DNA from: Erpobdella octoculata
Lineage: Eukaryota; Annelida; Clitellata; Hirudinida; Erpobdellidae
Direction of reading: 5' to 3'
Length of the DNA stretch: 64,000 bases
NCBI GenBank assembly: GCA_963978895.1
Contig: OZ022238.1
Location: 30,741,103-30,805,102, forward strand
The notes under the pieces were generated by a model. It searched no databases, was not told where the DNA came from, and saw only the letters and a program-made list of their open reading frames with translations. Shown piece by piece: positions 1 to 10,849 of the stretch. The position numbers were made by a program, and so were the translations under genes. Numbering within the stretch: position 1 is the first letter of the stretch; every line of letters begins with the position of its first letter.

Positions 1-79
1 ATGGATTTTTTATTCTGGTATGTTGTTAAAAATATTTTAATAGTTTTTTATTTTAAAATTACTTTTTGTATGTGTTTAG

Positions 80-162
80 ATGGTGATTTGACAGCTCTCA
101 ATGCATTGGTGTCATCATTGGACATTCACAACAAGAAATATCATTTACTGGTGTTAATTCAA
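80..162 (+). CDS. Penultimate coding exon of an unrecognised host gene (partial)
   Basis: A pyrimidine-rich stretch ending TGTGTTTAG precedes base 80, and a CAA|GTAATT donor follows base 162. Read with two bases completing a split codon, the exon is open and encodes a peptide containing DLTALNALVSSLDIHNKKYH. The open frame joins in phase to the next exon at 342. An alternative donor (CTG|GTGTTA, after base 150) is also in phase and would drop four residues. I do not recognise the protein. The amphipathic, Leu-rich content suggests a folded domain. The gene body lies left of the window. The ATG at base 1 is not used as a start here because the acceptor and the downstream exon explain the reading frame better. 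Confidence 0.5.
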
Positions 163-341
163 GTAATTAAGTTATTTCACATTTTCAATTTGATCTTTAT
201 AACATTTTTCTGCCTGCTGTAATTTTTGCAATCTGTTTTACTGTATTTTATATTTATAAGCATTATTATTTATCATTTGTTTTATTTAATAAATTTGAAA
301 AAACATTCTTAAATAAATATTGTCAATTATCATATTATCAG

Positions 342-428
342 GACCAAGGAATAAACAGTTCTGTTCGGCCACAGCCATTTATCAGAGCAGTTTTGGATGG
401 TGCCAATGTTTTTGAAACTCATTTGTAG
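342..428 (+). CDS. Terminal coding exon of the same unrecognised host gene
   Basis: The acceptor is ATATTATCAG just before base 342. The exon reads in phase from the exon ending at 162 and gives 28 codons, beginning DQGINSSVRPQPF and ending GANVFETHL, followed by TAG at 426-428. A poly(A) signal follows within 15 bases. There is no transposon similarity that I can see. The combination of acceptor, in-phase frame, stop and AATAAA is what supports a real 3' end. Function is unknown. This gene is transcribed towards the minus-strand MEF2-like gene, so the two 3' ends converge with about 10.8 kb between them. Confidence 0.55.
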   Translation, partial: DQGINSSVRPQPFIRAVLDGANVFETHL

Positions 429-437
429 TACATAAAC

Positions 438-443
438 AATAAA
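438..443 (+). promoter_or_regulatory. Poly(A) signal AATAAA of the left-hand gene
   Basis: A canonical AATAAA lies 10 bases after the stop at 426-428 and is followed by a T-rich and then GT-containing stretch. It is the expected position for cleavage in a very short 3' UTR. AT-rich DNA makes chance AATAAA common, so the support comes from its place after the stop. Confidence 0.45.
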
Positions 444-939
444 CTTTTTTTAACCTTTGATAAATGTTCTGATTTTATATTTTTAGCCATTTGTTGTTTA
501 ATTTCGATTCATTTTCGTTTTTAATTTAGAATATTCAAAGCATGTAAAGTTAATTTATATTTTTTAAATGTTTATTACATAATAATAACAGTAATAAATT
601 GTCATATATAAACAAACTATCTAAAAGATTGAAACTAAATTAGTGTGTGTATGTATATATATATATGAATATTTTTACATTACTTGTTTTATTTTGTAGA
701 ATGTTTTTTAATTGAACTTTTTTTGGTATATTTTGAACAATTTTTTAAAACTCCTAATTATCTTCATTAATAATACTGTGCAATAATACAATTTTTTTAT
801 AATCATTTCTATGTTTTATAATACAGTTCTAAATACCATTAAATTTCTATTCTTGTAATTTGTTTTTTTTAAATTTTATTTTTATTTGAATTTTGTAATA
901 AAATTTCTCAAGAGTTGAATTAGTTTATTTAATAATAAT
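444..939. other. AT-rich spacer, no gene seen
   Basis: Very AT-rich with poly-T and poly-A runs and a short (TA)n patch near 652-664. I see no ORF, splice pattern or transposon end. Confidence 0.5.
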
Positions 940-1435
940 ATTTGGCTGGAAAGAGCCAAAAACAGTAGACTCAAATGAGCCAATAAAGACTCATTTGAGT
1001 CAGGTAAATGACTCAGATGAGCTCATTTGAGCCAAAAACAGTAGACTCAATTGAGCCAATAAAGGCTCATTTGAGTCAGGTAAATGGCTCAGATGAGCTC
1101 ATTTGAGCCAAAAACAGTAGACTCAATTGAGCCAATAAAGGCTCATTTGAGTCAGGTAAATGGCTCAGATGAGCTCATTTGAGACTAAAACAGTAGACTC
1201 AATTGAGCCAATAAAGGCTCATTTGAGTCAGGTAAATAGCTCAGTTGAGTCAGGCAAATGGCTCATTTGAGTCAGATAAACGGCTCATTTGAGCCAACAT
1301 TTTTTGGCTCCTTTAAGCCAATATCAAGTGAGCCAAAATGAACCAATATCTATTGGCTCTATTGAGTACAAAGTGTGACAATCTACTCAAATGAGCCACT
1401 TTGAGCCATTTTTCATAATGTGGCCCATAATAAAA
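940..1435. repeat. 76-bp minisatellite built from GGCTCAAATGAG-like palindromic motifs
   Basis: The string GAGCTCATTTGAGCC recurs at 1019, 1095 and 1171, an exact 76-bp period, and degenerate units extend on both sides to about 940 and 1435. Inside each unit the same short motif (TTGAGCC / GGCTCAA, ATTTGAGTC) appears in both orientations, so single strands could fold extensively. No ORF is conserved through it. Confidence 0.85.
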
Positions 1436-3062
1436 TTTTGGCTCAAAATGGATTGTTTTGTCTCAAATTGGCTCGTTATTTTTTCTAGTGCGCCTAATCA
1501 CAAAAGTTTTTCATGGTTCGCTTAATTTTAGCTTTTAAGTGTCTGATGACCTAACTCTATGATGAAAAAAGATGTGTTTTGTTTTAATATTGCTCCAAAG
1601 AGAAAAAATACAGATAGAAAGTGAAAGAGAAAAAAAAGAAAAAAGATGGGGAAAATGCGAGTAGATTAAAAGTTTCATTTGGATTCCTTTTGTTTAAATA
1701 CAAAATTCAAGATATCTTACAATGGGCTTTATAACGACAGCAATCAAAATTTAAAAAAAAATGAAAAAAAATTTTGCCCTCACTTACGAAATTCTTGAAT
1801 GCGTCGCTGAAAACAACTACCAAAATGAAACTTAAGTATTGAGTAACCACGGTCGCACCTGATTGGTCTGCCAGTTGTGCTGGGTGTTGTGGGCAACTGC
1901 CTGTCTTATTAGTGTTCATTTTTTTAAGTAGGTTACGCCCATATATATAGAATAAGTATATAGGATATAAACAAATTATTGCTCTGTATACGAAGAAACG
2001 ATTTAGAGTCTTTTGTCGCCGAAAATGGATTGAAGAAATGAGCAAAGAAGTCAATCTCACGTGATCTACAATCTATTTCTATCTCCATCGGTAGAAGGCT
2101 TTTAATAACTTGGAAAAATAATTGTAATTGTTCTTTTCATCGGCAAGTAAATTCATTTAATTAATTCGATAAAATAATGCGAACTAAATACTATCAGTAG
2201 CGCTATAGTTAGACAAAAAGATGTACTGAAACTAAACAAATGAAACTTATTTCAGATTTTTTTGAAAAAAAATTAATTTTTTATAAATTTTTTACTATTT
2301 AAATAATTTTTGTTCAATTAATTGCTTTAATGTAGTTATTAAGATTGTGTGTTGCGTATAGTTCATAGTTTTCTGATGCGAGGCCTACGTGCCTTACGTA
2401 CTGCAAACCATCTTAAAAGATAGGCTCATCCTTTATACTATTCTATATATATGCCTACGCCCGAAGAAACAAAAATCCTAAACCACGTGACAGAAGAGTT
2501 TATTTTCATCGGTGATTCGCAGGCAATTGACAAATCTGCTAAAACTCAGTTTGATGTATTTAACGGGAAAATACACGAGTCAAATTCCAGGCGTGTGGAA
2601 TCTCGAACTAACCACATCGAGAAATTCCGACAGTACTTTTTTTATAATAGTTTATAGTCCTTTACACCAAATGTTTTAAGACTGAAATAGCTGTATGTAG
2701 AAAGCAGCTAAGTGCTTCCTGTCGTGGATCATAAATTGATCCTTTTAACTGTCCCTCCTCCTTTATCTCCGACAGTACCGAACGTGTCAGATTAAATCGG
2801 TTCGCGTCAACTCAAGCTTGTCGATTTGGAGCGGGCTTAACTCGGAGGGGGTCCAAAACGGGTTTGGTAGACAATTCTTTTCATTTTTGTGTCACATTTA
2901 TAGGTTTTGACCAGTAGTGCTTTCCTGGGGGTTCGCAGGTGTTTGCGCGAACCCCCTGACGTAAATGTTATGGTTCGTGCGAACCCCCTTTTAATCAGAA
3001 AAAAATTATTTCAATTAATCTTATTGTCGGTTGTGTAGACTAGTCACTATTTCCAAAACTTT
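1436..3062. other. Spacer without recognisable gene; one GC-rich hairpin
   Basis: No gene is supported. The longer minus-strand reading frame at 1707-2060 has no recognisable content. A GC-rich hairpin (GGGGGTTCGC at 2927-2936 against GCGAACCCCC at 2947-2956, with a third half-copy near 2985) stands out from the AT-rich background and may be a worn transposon end. Confidence 0.4.
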
Positions 3063-3687
3063 GCTCTTTAGACCATCGTACGTTTTACGAACACACTTAT
3101 TCTTGGCGTTGCATAAAATTAAGCTGTAATTTTTTTCTGTTAAAAGTTTTTTTATGTTAAGAAAGCTTCAATACACTGTATAAAATTTTTTAAATAATTT
3201 TTTTTATTCGTATTAAGTAGTTAAATCTGGGTTAGAATATGAGCATTTTTAAGGTTTTCGACCGATATTACTTTAAAAATTTATTATGCAAATTTCATGA
3301 GAGTTATCATAACAAAAGTTTGAAATATCAAAAGAGGATGTACTCAAAAGTAAGAAATAACGTTAATTAAATTTAATTGTGTTTACACTAACCCACAATC
3401 TGAACATGTATGAGTCATGCTCGTTTTCCGATCTTTGGTCGTATAGAGTACTTTATGCGAACGAGTCGATACTAGTTTATTCAGCTTATAGCTGTGCAGT
3501 GGTTGAATTGGTAATAGTGTTTTTTGCAATGTTTGTAAAGTTTAAAAATGAAAGGCGTCAAACAGAACGTTTTTTCACGTTGAAAGAAGCTAAGGAACTA
3601 ATTCTTGATGATGATAGCATTCTTCCGCCCGGTGCATCATAACACGTGACTGATGAATAAGCAAATGAAGAAGGAAATGTTATTCTT

Positions 3688-5115
3688 ACAGTTTTGAAAA
3701 AAGATTCAGTTTCAGTTTCAGTTAAAGTAACTGAAACTTTACAAAGATTCAGTTTCAGTTTCAGTAAACTGAATCTTTAAAGATTCAGTTTCAGTTTCAG
3801 TTACAGTTAGATTCAGTTTTTTTTTCAATTTTTTAGGTAAACTACCAAAAAGAAATTTACTATAAAAAACATTTTGCAACACAGACATGTTTAAAAAATG
3901 TATTTAGCTTAAAAATTCCTTCTTGAATTTATAAAAGACTTCAGCTCCCAGCTTGTCGTCACCCAAATTATGCCAACATCTGCTAAGAGCAAAGCCTGTA
4001 TGGGGTTGCGTAATTGTTCTACAAGTCAGAAGAGCTTTTTTTATTTTATTGATGTTTCGATCAAAATAATGGCAAGTTATTCCCATCCTTACCGATGAAT
4101 AACATGGCCGAGACCATCTGTTGTGATTGACACATACTTCGCTGAATTAAATGATAATTCAACAGATCTTTTTAATTCTTTTACTAATTCGGACACTTTT
4201 GAGGATATATCGTGTTGGTTCGGCAAGGTTAGTTAACGACCTTCCGACACAACTGCAAACATATTTTTAATAGAAGGTCTTTGATCAAAAGAAATGGCGA
4301 ACTGTTTGCAGCAAATGCTGAGGCGATAGCATGGACAGCCTTATTATAGGCATTGGAGCCTTTTTTAATGTCATTTTTGCGTTCTTTAACAACAAAACAG
4401 TTTTCAATTGTTGCCTGGTTTTTCAAATATGAAAAGGGCCGTTTAATAGACTTACTTTGTGTTTTTGATATCATAGCTATTTTTTCCTCTAAATACTCTG
4501 CGTATTCTGTTTCATGCTTCCTCAAGTGAGACTCTAAATTTTTGACATTTGTACCCTTCAAAATTACAGAACAAATATTGCACTTAATATCGGCTCCAAC
4601 TCCTGTAAACCTTTTATGTACCGGGTTAGTATAGGTCTTGTTTTGTTGAATCTAGATTTTTTCTTTGAAGGTCCTAAAGCAGATTCCGACTCATTTTGTT
4701 GAATAAACGATACTTCTTCCTCGGTAGATTCGTCCATAACAATGTTATTACTAACACAAGTATCTTCCATTCTGGTAATTCTAAAAACTTGAAAATCTTC
4801 GAAAAACAACGCAAGCAACAGAACACTAACACGATACACGAAACAAAAAGAAAGAACTATTCCTAACTTTGACCGAGTTATCGTCCGTGCCATAGAATCA
4901 AAACATTTAACCGCAAACATAAAAATAATATAATAAAATGATAAAAAAATATTCATTCTAAAAGATTCAGTTATATTCAGTTTTCTCAATAGATTCAGTT
5001 TCAGTTACAGTTTTTAAAAAAGATTCAGTTTCAGTTTCAGTTGAAGTTACTGAGTCTAAAAAGATTCAGTTAACTGAATGTTTCAGTTTTAGATTCAGTA
5101 ACTGTAACAACCCTA
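3688..5115 (-). mobile_element. hAT family A, copy 1 (defective, minus orientation)
   Basis: The right end (minus-strand 5') reads TAGGGTTGTTACAGTTACTG, the same terminus as the copy at 14183. Both ends carry arrays of AGATTCAGTTTCAGTTTCAG, a subterminal repeat in both orientations. The interior carries BED zinc-finger coding remains. The left end is ragged and I cannot define an 8-bp target duplication. Confidence 0.65.
4229..4989 (-). pseudogene. hAT transposase N-terminus with BED zinc finger (broken)
   Basis: Two minus-strand frames (4564-4989 and 4229-4561) read on from one another through a frameshift near 4562. The joined frame shows CNIC, then NLESHLRKH: Cys-x2-Cys plus His-x3-His, the BED zinc-finger pattern of hAT transposases. 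A second block (ATIENCFVVKER, then AIASAFAANSSPF) follows, as in the post-BED region of hAT proteins. The matching copy at 14612-14836 keeps the same blocks in the plus orientation. The catalytic RNase-H-like core is largely gone, so it cannot be active. Confidence 0.6.
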
Positions 5116-5670
5116 GATGGGATTAGACTGTGCGGCTCTTTTGGTGAAGAAATGTAGGTTGCAAATACCGTCAGTTCAATGCCGCGGCAACCAAAACGCC
5201 AAAAATGATTGAAATGCACTTGGACCAAAAAGAGTCATTTGAATAGCCACTTTTAAAACAGTCTATAACGAGCTTGAAACGCCACAATGGTGCTTTGTTT
5301 GAAAAACCCCATATAGGCTGTTTAGGTTGTTTTATACCGATGAAATGAATTCAGGCACGGTTGAAGAAACAAAACGATAAGGAAGATTCAGCAACTGACC
5401 ATGGTCACGATCTGGAAAAGGTGAAAACAGTAGGTTGCTACAAGCTGGAAAAATGTGGCAAAACACTGTACATGTGGGCCAAGTGCGGCAAACGACTTCA
5501 TCGGAATTGTTTTGGTGCTTTCCACACACTCCGGTTCTGAAACGACTATCATGAACTGCTTGACTGATTTATTGAATGTTAAATTTTTGGATTTTATTGA
5601 ACTGTGTTACTGATAAAGTCAGAAATGTGTTTTTAGCTTTTCTGTTTATAACCTACAATTTATTTTATAA

Positions 5671-5820
5671 CTAGCGGGGGCACCCGGCGTTTTTAGAGGT
5701 TTACCTAATGCGTTTTTTTTCGCTCCCGTTTCCGGCCCGCTTGCGCTCCCGCTCCCGGTCGTTATCCGTTCCCTGTCGCTTTCCCGCTCTCAATTGACCC
5801 CCCCTACATCCGATTCTACA
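5671..5820 (-). mobile_element. Helitron 3' end, minus orientation (fragment)
   Basis: On the minus strand the sequence runs through an Arg/Glu-Ser-Asp-type GC-rich stretch and ends CGCCGGGTGCCCCCGCTAG followed by T, the CTAG|T terminus with a short GC hairpin that is typical of Helitrons. It cuts off the piggyBac-like copy A. Only about 150 bp is left before another Helitron begins at 5821. Confidence 0.6.
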
Positions 5821-5989
5821 TCTATATATATAAAAGAACGTCCTGACTGACTGACTGTCTGATAATCAACGCCGAGCTCAAACGCCTCATCCTAGGAACG
5901 TGAAATTTAGAACTTATATTACTTTTGTTGCGTAAGCATCCACTAAGAAAGGATTTTTGAAAATTTTGCTCTTGAGGGGAAGAAACTGG

Positions 5990-6870
5990 AAAACAAACTT
6001 TTTTTTAAAACAATGTATACCTCGAAAACCAAAAATGAGGAGATTTTGAAATTTGGTATATTGATTCATCATGAAAAATAAAAAGATACATGTTTTACCA
6101 TTTTTTGAAAATTCGGTTTACCGGACCTCAAATGTGGGTTGGAAAATTGGGTTATTTGGTTTTTAAAGTAGCTGCTACTCAAAAACTGTGAATGCTACAG
6201 GAGTAAAAATTAGTATTTAGTTTCTGCTCTAAGAATAATGATATACGTGTTTCACCAAATTTTGAAATTTTGGTTTCCAGGACTTCAAATGTGGGGTGGA
6301 AAAAAGGGTTGTTTTTTTAAAGAAACTGCTACTCAAAAAACTGTAAATACCACAGATGTAAAAATTAGTATTTAGTTTCTATTCTAAAAATAAAGATATA
6401 CGTGTTTTACCATTTTTTTTTTAAATTTGGTTTCCAGGACCTCAAATGTGGGGTGGAAAATAAGGTTATTTGGTTTTTAATGTAACTGCTACTCGAAAAC
6501 TGTAGATGCTACAGGAGTAAATATTAGTATTTGGTTTCTACTCCAGAAATAATAATATACGTGTTTTAGCATTTTTTGAAAATTTGGTTTCCAGGACTTC
6601 AAATATGGGGTGGAAAATAGGGTTACTTGGTTTTTAAAGTAACTGCTACTCAAAAACTGTAAATGCTACAAAAGTAAAATTAGTATTTAGTTTCTACTCT
6701 AAAAATAATGATATACGTGTTTCACCATTTTTTGAAAATTTGGTTTCCAGGACCTCAAATGTGAAGTGGAAAAAGGGTTATTTGATTTTAAAATAACTGC
6801 TACTCAAAAACTGTAAGTGCTACAGATGTGAAAATTACTATTTTGAGGTTTTTTGCCGGTTAAAAGTAGA
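5990..6870 (+). repeat. 157-bp tandem repeat (about five units) inside a Helitron
   Basis: The landmark GGAC(C/T)TCAAAT begins at 6123, 6280, 6437, 6594 and 6750, giving a 157-bp period (the last step is 156). Units contain GGTTTCCAGGACCTCAAATG and AACTGCTACTCAAAAACTGT. They are diverged by point changes, and none encodes a conserved protein. Confidence 0.9.
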
Positions 6871-6879
6871 TGAGTTCAG

Positions 6880-7200
6880 TTTATCACCGGACGGACGGGC
6901 CAAGCCGTTATTTTAGGGTCTTCATACGGCCCTGCCCAAACTTTAAATCAAGGTGGGACGGGCCGAGATTTTTAACCAAGTATAGACATTTTAGTGATTT
7001 TAGGGTGTTCAGACGGGCCGGGCTAAACCTAAAGTCAAGGTGGGACGGGCCGAAGTTTTTCATCAAGTATATAGAACTTCTAGGCCTGTAAAAACGGACT
7101 ATGCCCATATTAGACGGGCCGTGCCGAGCCAGGAATTTCGGTTTTTGAAACGGGCTGGGACAATTTGTCGACGGGCCAAGCCGAGACCTAAAAAATTAAT
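6880..7200 (+). repeat. Degenerate GGGACGGGCCG-rich repeat
   Basis: The motif ACGGGCC recurs at least seven times between about 6890 and 7180, within imperfect units of 60-90 bp (for example GGTGGGACGGGCCGA twice). It is much more GC-rich than its surroundings. Open frames here on both strands come from the repeat rather than from a gene. Confidence 0.6.
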
Positions 7201-7300
7201 CCGTGCAGTACTCTACTATGTATGCACGCTCAAATTCTCTAATTTCATGCGAGCGAACCCGCTACGGGCACTGCTAGTAAAATATACATTTGTTAAAAAA

Positions 7301-7530
7301 CAACGTTTTTCTTGCGCCCTAAAAAGTATAAAATAATATTCCTATAACTCATATACAACGAAAAACGTTGCGGGCGCATTATTTTTTATAACCATTTGTT
7401 TTATTAAAGTTGTTGATGTTGTAGCCGTAGCCTATAATGTGCCCGCAACGTTTTCCGTTGTATATGAATTATAGGAATATTATTTTATACTCTTTATACA
7501 TTTTATACTTTTAGCGCAAGAAAAACGTTG
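7301..7530. mobile_element. Fold-back MITE, copy 1 (230 bp)
   Basis: The arms begin CAACGTTTTTCTTGCGC and end GCGCAAGAAAAACGTTG, and the inverted repeat continues inwards through TATAAAATAATATTCCTATA and ATACAACG(G)AAAACGTTGCGGGC on both sides of a short centre. A second copy is at 41513-41700. This one lies inside the Helitron. Confidence 0.8.
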
Positions 7531-7846
7531 ATTTTTTTAAAAATGTATTTTTTATTATGTAAAATGTATTTTTTCGTTATTGATGGGTGGAATTTAAGTA
7601 TTTGAGCTTTTAGAATAATTGCATTCAAACGACTGGTTAATCACAGGGAGTGCCACGCAAAGGCTGACTCGTATTCCCCAACCTCATATACAAACAACAT
7701 ACAAACATAACTAGCAATCGACGCAACTACGCTCTCTCTCTCTGCTGGATCGACGTCAGACTTTTATAAAAATTTGAGTTAATCTATATATATATAGAAG
7801 AACATGTCCTGACTGATAATCAACGCCGAGCTCAAACGCCTCATCT

Positions 7847-8060
7847 GCAACGTTTCCAACGTAACGAAAAAGTAACATGTAATTTGCGACTAAAAAGAAA
7901 CGTTTCTGTAACGTTTCCAATGTAACGTAAAAGTAACATGTAATTTGCGACTAAAAAAAAACGTTTCTGCAACGTTTCCAATGTAACGAAAAAGTAACGT
8001 GTAATTTGCGACTAAAAAGAAGTTACTGCAACGTTTCTACTGCAACCAAAATGTAACGAT
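7847..8060 (+). repeat. 61-bp tandem repeat of AACGTTTC units at a Helitron 5' end
   Basis: The string GYAACGTTTCCAAYGTAACG starts at 7847, 7908 and 7969, and a shorter unit starts at 8028, so the period is 61 bp with one 59-bp step. It starts only 64 bp after the Helitron terminus at 7783. Related AAACGTTTCTGAAACGTTAC units occur at 10850-10990. Confidence 0.85.
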
Positions 8061-9952
8061 TTGTTTTATTATAATATTATCATGTAGCATTTATTTGTTA
8101 CATCACAGATAATATAGAATGCCGTTATCTTATATATAAAAATGAAATGTTTGTTTGTTTGTTCGGACATAAAATGTAAACGGCCGAACAGATTTAATTG
8201 AAATTTGGCACACTTATGTATCTTATTCAAGCGGTGGTTCCTGTAAAATTTTAAATAAATTGGTTTCTCCGTTGATGTTTTATGGACAAAAAACGTTTTG
8301 GTCAGCGGTAGTAAGTTGGAGTAAATTTTTTTTCTACAAAATAAAATAAAATTAATTTATAGTTAAATTATAAAAAATATTTTTAATTTTTTTTTCTTAA
8401 GTTTTAAAGGTTTTAAATATAAATATTAAATTAAATAAATATGTGTGTTGTTTAGTGCCGCCCATAGATATCTATGGTGCCGCCGGATACCTTTGTTTTG
8501 ATTTCATAGAGCTCATTGAGGCTCATTCTCTTCCGAACCTCCACGAGGGAGAAGTTGGCTGCGCAGCTGGATCCCCGAACCATAGTGCAAAAAAAAGTTC
8601 GTGCATTGGGGTTGTGCTATAGATCGTTGGAAAGGTATTTAAAAAGGAAATATAATGGTGTAAAAATAAATTTAATATTGCAAAAAATAAAAAAGTTATA
8701 GGCGAAAAACCGTCGCCGTCCCTATGTAAATGTATGGAGACGATTTTTCATACCCTGATCTATATTTTGCTTCATAACTTTTTTATTTGTTAGACTATTT
8801 TCCAAAAATTTGTTTCTATGTTTGGCTAATATATTTGTCTTTCTAATGCATTAAGCTAGAACCCCAATGCGGTCGAAAATTTTAATCTACATGGCTCCAA
8901 ACGCAAGTGAAAAATCGTCCCTATGTAAATGTATGGAGACCATATTGTAAAAGTTTCACTGATATATGAGGTGCATGAAATTTGAAAGAAATGAAAGCAA
9001 GTGCAGTATTTTTGTGTTTCAACAAAATCATGAACAAAGTTCTCAAGCCAGCCTATCAATCTGCTGCTGTTTTGTTCAATTTATAATTGCATCATTTGCT
9101 AAATAAAAGTGGTACTCTTCGATTGTTCCAAATTGATGATCTCAGAAAACTCTCGGAAAATTCATTAAGTTAATGCTTTGAAGGTTTTTAATATTATTAT
9201 TACTTCATGTTTTATTTCAATCTGTGTTTTATATCACATTTTTCAAAGCCACGGGTCAACATTTATTAACATGCCACATGTAGCGTTATATGCTTTCTGT
9301 AGACATGACACTTAAAAACTAAGAACAACTCAAAAACTAAGACTAGCGATTTTACGAAAAGCAGCTGTTGAACAGTGTGTGATAAATCTATTGTAAGCAT
9401 TTATAATCTTACAAGTATTTAAAATAAATATAACCTGTTGAGATATATGAGCGGATTTTAACATTATTGCAGCCGTTAACTAATAAATTCTTTTTTTTCA
9501 GCTTCAGTTAATCATAATAAGCCTTTGCAGAAGATCACACTTGCAGAGTGGAACCAATACATTAAAGAACACTAATTAAAATTGAGGAAGTTCAGACGTA
9601 ACTAAACGAGCAAACCAAACAACAAAGTGTTAACGAGAGAACAGATCAATTTTGATGACTGTGCACAGCATTCCGCTACAGCCCATCTAAGCCACATTGG
9701 GAAGGCTCTAAAATTTAATGGAGGAACAGAAGAGCGAAAAGAAGAGCAAGCTGGAGCGGTAAAGCGTAAAAGCAACCGGGATCGGGAAAAGTAAAAGAGA
9801 CCGGGGCCGGAAAAGCGACCGTGAGCAGAAATGCGACCATGAGTGAGAAAGCGACATGGAACGGGAAAGCAAGCGGTTAAGGAAACGGGAGCCAGAGAGA
9901 AAACGATAAAAAGCCTTTAAAATCCCCGGGCAACGCCGGGTAACCCAGCTAG

Positions 9953-10150
9953 TAACAAATAAAGTTTTATAAAAATGTAAAATCTATGTTTATTTCTAAG
10001 AAACGCAATTGCCAAAATTCATTTAATAAATAAATAATAAAACTAATTTGAAGGGTGCTATGATTTTACCTCTGTTTTTGAAAGTGAAGTTAAAATGTGA
10101 TAGAAATATTTAGCATTACTATAGTCGCTGCATTATCTAAAAAGCCTATA
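9953..10150. other. Spacer, nothing identified
   Basis: AT-rich DNA after the Helitron end. No ORF or repeat I can name. Confidence 0.4.
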
Positions 10151-10164
10151 CATTTAGTAAACCT

Positions 10165-10600
10165 TTAGCCGCAAGGCTCCGAGGTGTTGAGGTTAACGAG
10201 TTTGCTCTGTAAGTTAGAGGCTGTGGGTTCGATTCCCCGTTTGCCAATTAAGTACCTACAAGTTTTCTTTTATAACTTTTAAAAAAATTGTTAGTTAATT
10301 TGCATTTATTTGTTATATCACAGAAAATATAGACTGTTATTACAACAAATATAATTTTATATAGACATAAAATATATGCTTATTTATAACAAACACAATT
10401 GCTAAAATCTTTGAACAACTAAACCGATTTTAAGGTTCATAGTTGCTATTGAAAGATCACCAAAATAAGACTCAAATTAATTTTGAATAAAAATTAGTTG
10501 GTCTACTGAAAAGTGTTAGCTGTCTGATTCTGTGGCGCTCAGGTTAGCGAGTTCGCTCTGTAAGTGAAAGGCTGCAGGTTCGATTCTTCAAGGCAATACA
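10165..10600 (+). repeat. Two tRNA-derived SINE heads
   Basis: Two related segments carry RNA polymerase III internal promoter boxes. At about 10190-10245 there is GAGGTTAACGAGTTTGCTCT with box B GGGTTCGATTCC. At about 10537-10590 there is CAGGTTAGCGAGTTCGCTCT with box B AGGTTCGATTCT. The pair differ by point changes, which suggests two separate insertions of one SINE family. They do not fold into a convincing complete tRNA and lack a clean acceptor stem. Confidence 0.6.
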
Positions 10601-10849
10601 TTGAGAGACAATTCAACAGAAGAAATTAAAATGCACATGCAAAACCAGCTTCTAAGGAACAAAATATTCAAAATCCTCTCGTTGTAATAAATATATAAAT
10701 CGAGTACAAAATACGTACCCGTCTCTTACTTTTTTGGCCCACCCTGTAGATTCAATGTACACGTAGTGTGTACCTAGTAAACATGACAATTGTTTTGTAA
10801 CGTACAGTAAGTAACAATAATAATTTGCATGAGCAAATAATATAGGACG

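Larger units (their letters stand above)
3063..5670 (+). mobile_element. piggyBac-like element, copy A (truncated, split by a hAT copy)
   Basis: The left part (3063 to about 3690) and right part (about 5116-5670) match copies B (45138-46634) and C (59756-61250) closely. The left end has lost the CCCGTT tip and starts at TTAGACCATCGTACG. The right end stops inside the element where a Helitron end begins at 5671. Between the two halves sits a hAT fragment (3688-5115). Coding remains are an N-terminal acidic piece (…RFFTLKEAKELILDDDS… at about 3545-3640) and a Cys/His-containing C-terminal piece near 5340-5540. Compared with copy C, about 40 bp of target is missing at the hAT junction, so this insertion was not clean. 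Confidence 0.7.
5821..9952 (+). mobile_element. Composite non-autonomous Helitron
   Basis: The 5' end is A|TCTATATATATAAAAGAACG and the 3' end is a GC hairpin (CCGGGCAACGCCGGG) followed by CAGCTAG|T, matching the Helitron rule of insertion between A and T with 5' TC and 3' CTAG. No target duplication is expected or seen. A second, very similar 5' terminus at 7783 (sharing CAACGCCGAGCTCAAACGCC) and a different one at 8128 show that the unit is built from at least two or three Helitrons. It holds two minisatellites and a fold-back MITE, but no Rep/helicase. The last 200 bp encode a degenerate Arg/Glu/Ser/Asp-rich tail also seen at 39142-39435. Confidence 0.7.

Noticed and set aside
1..222. 73-codon ORF starting at base 1
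   Set aside because: It runs through a likely intron and acceptor. The frame from the acceptor at base 80 links to a second exon with stop and poly(A) signal, which is a better explanation.
5332..5529. ORF MCGKHQNNSDE… also seen at 45500-45697 and 60690-60887
   Set aside because: Repeated in three places only because it is the antisense of the piggyBac-like C-terminal coding remains (YMWAKCGKRLHRNCFG on the other strand). It is not a separate conserved gene.
6870..7336. Overlapping ORFs on both strands with repeated FRVF/GPS motifs
   Set aside because: The reading frames follow the GGGACGGGCCG DNA repeat; similarity between frames comes from the repeat.
10165..10600. Functional tRNA genes
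   Set aside because: Good box A and box B but no complete cloverleaf or acceptor stem pairing that I can draw. SINE heads fit better.
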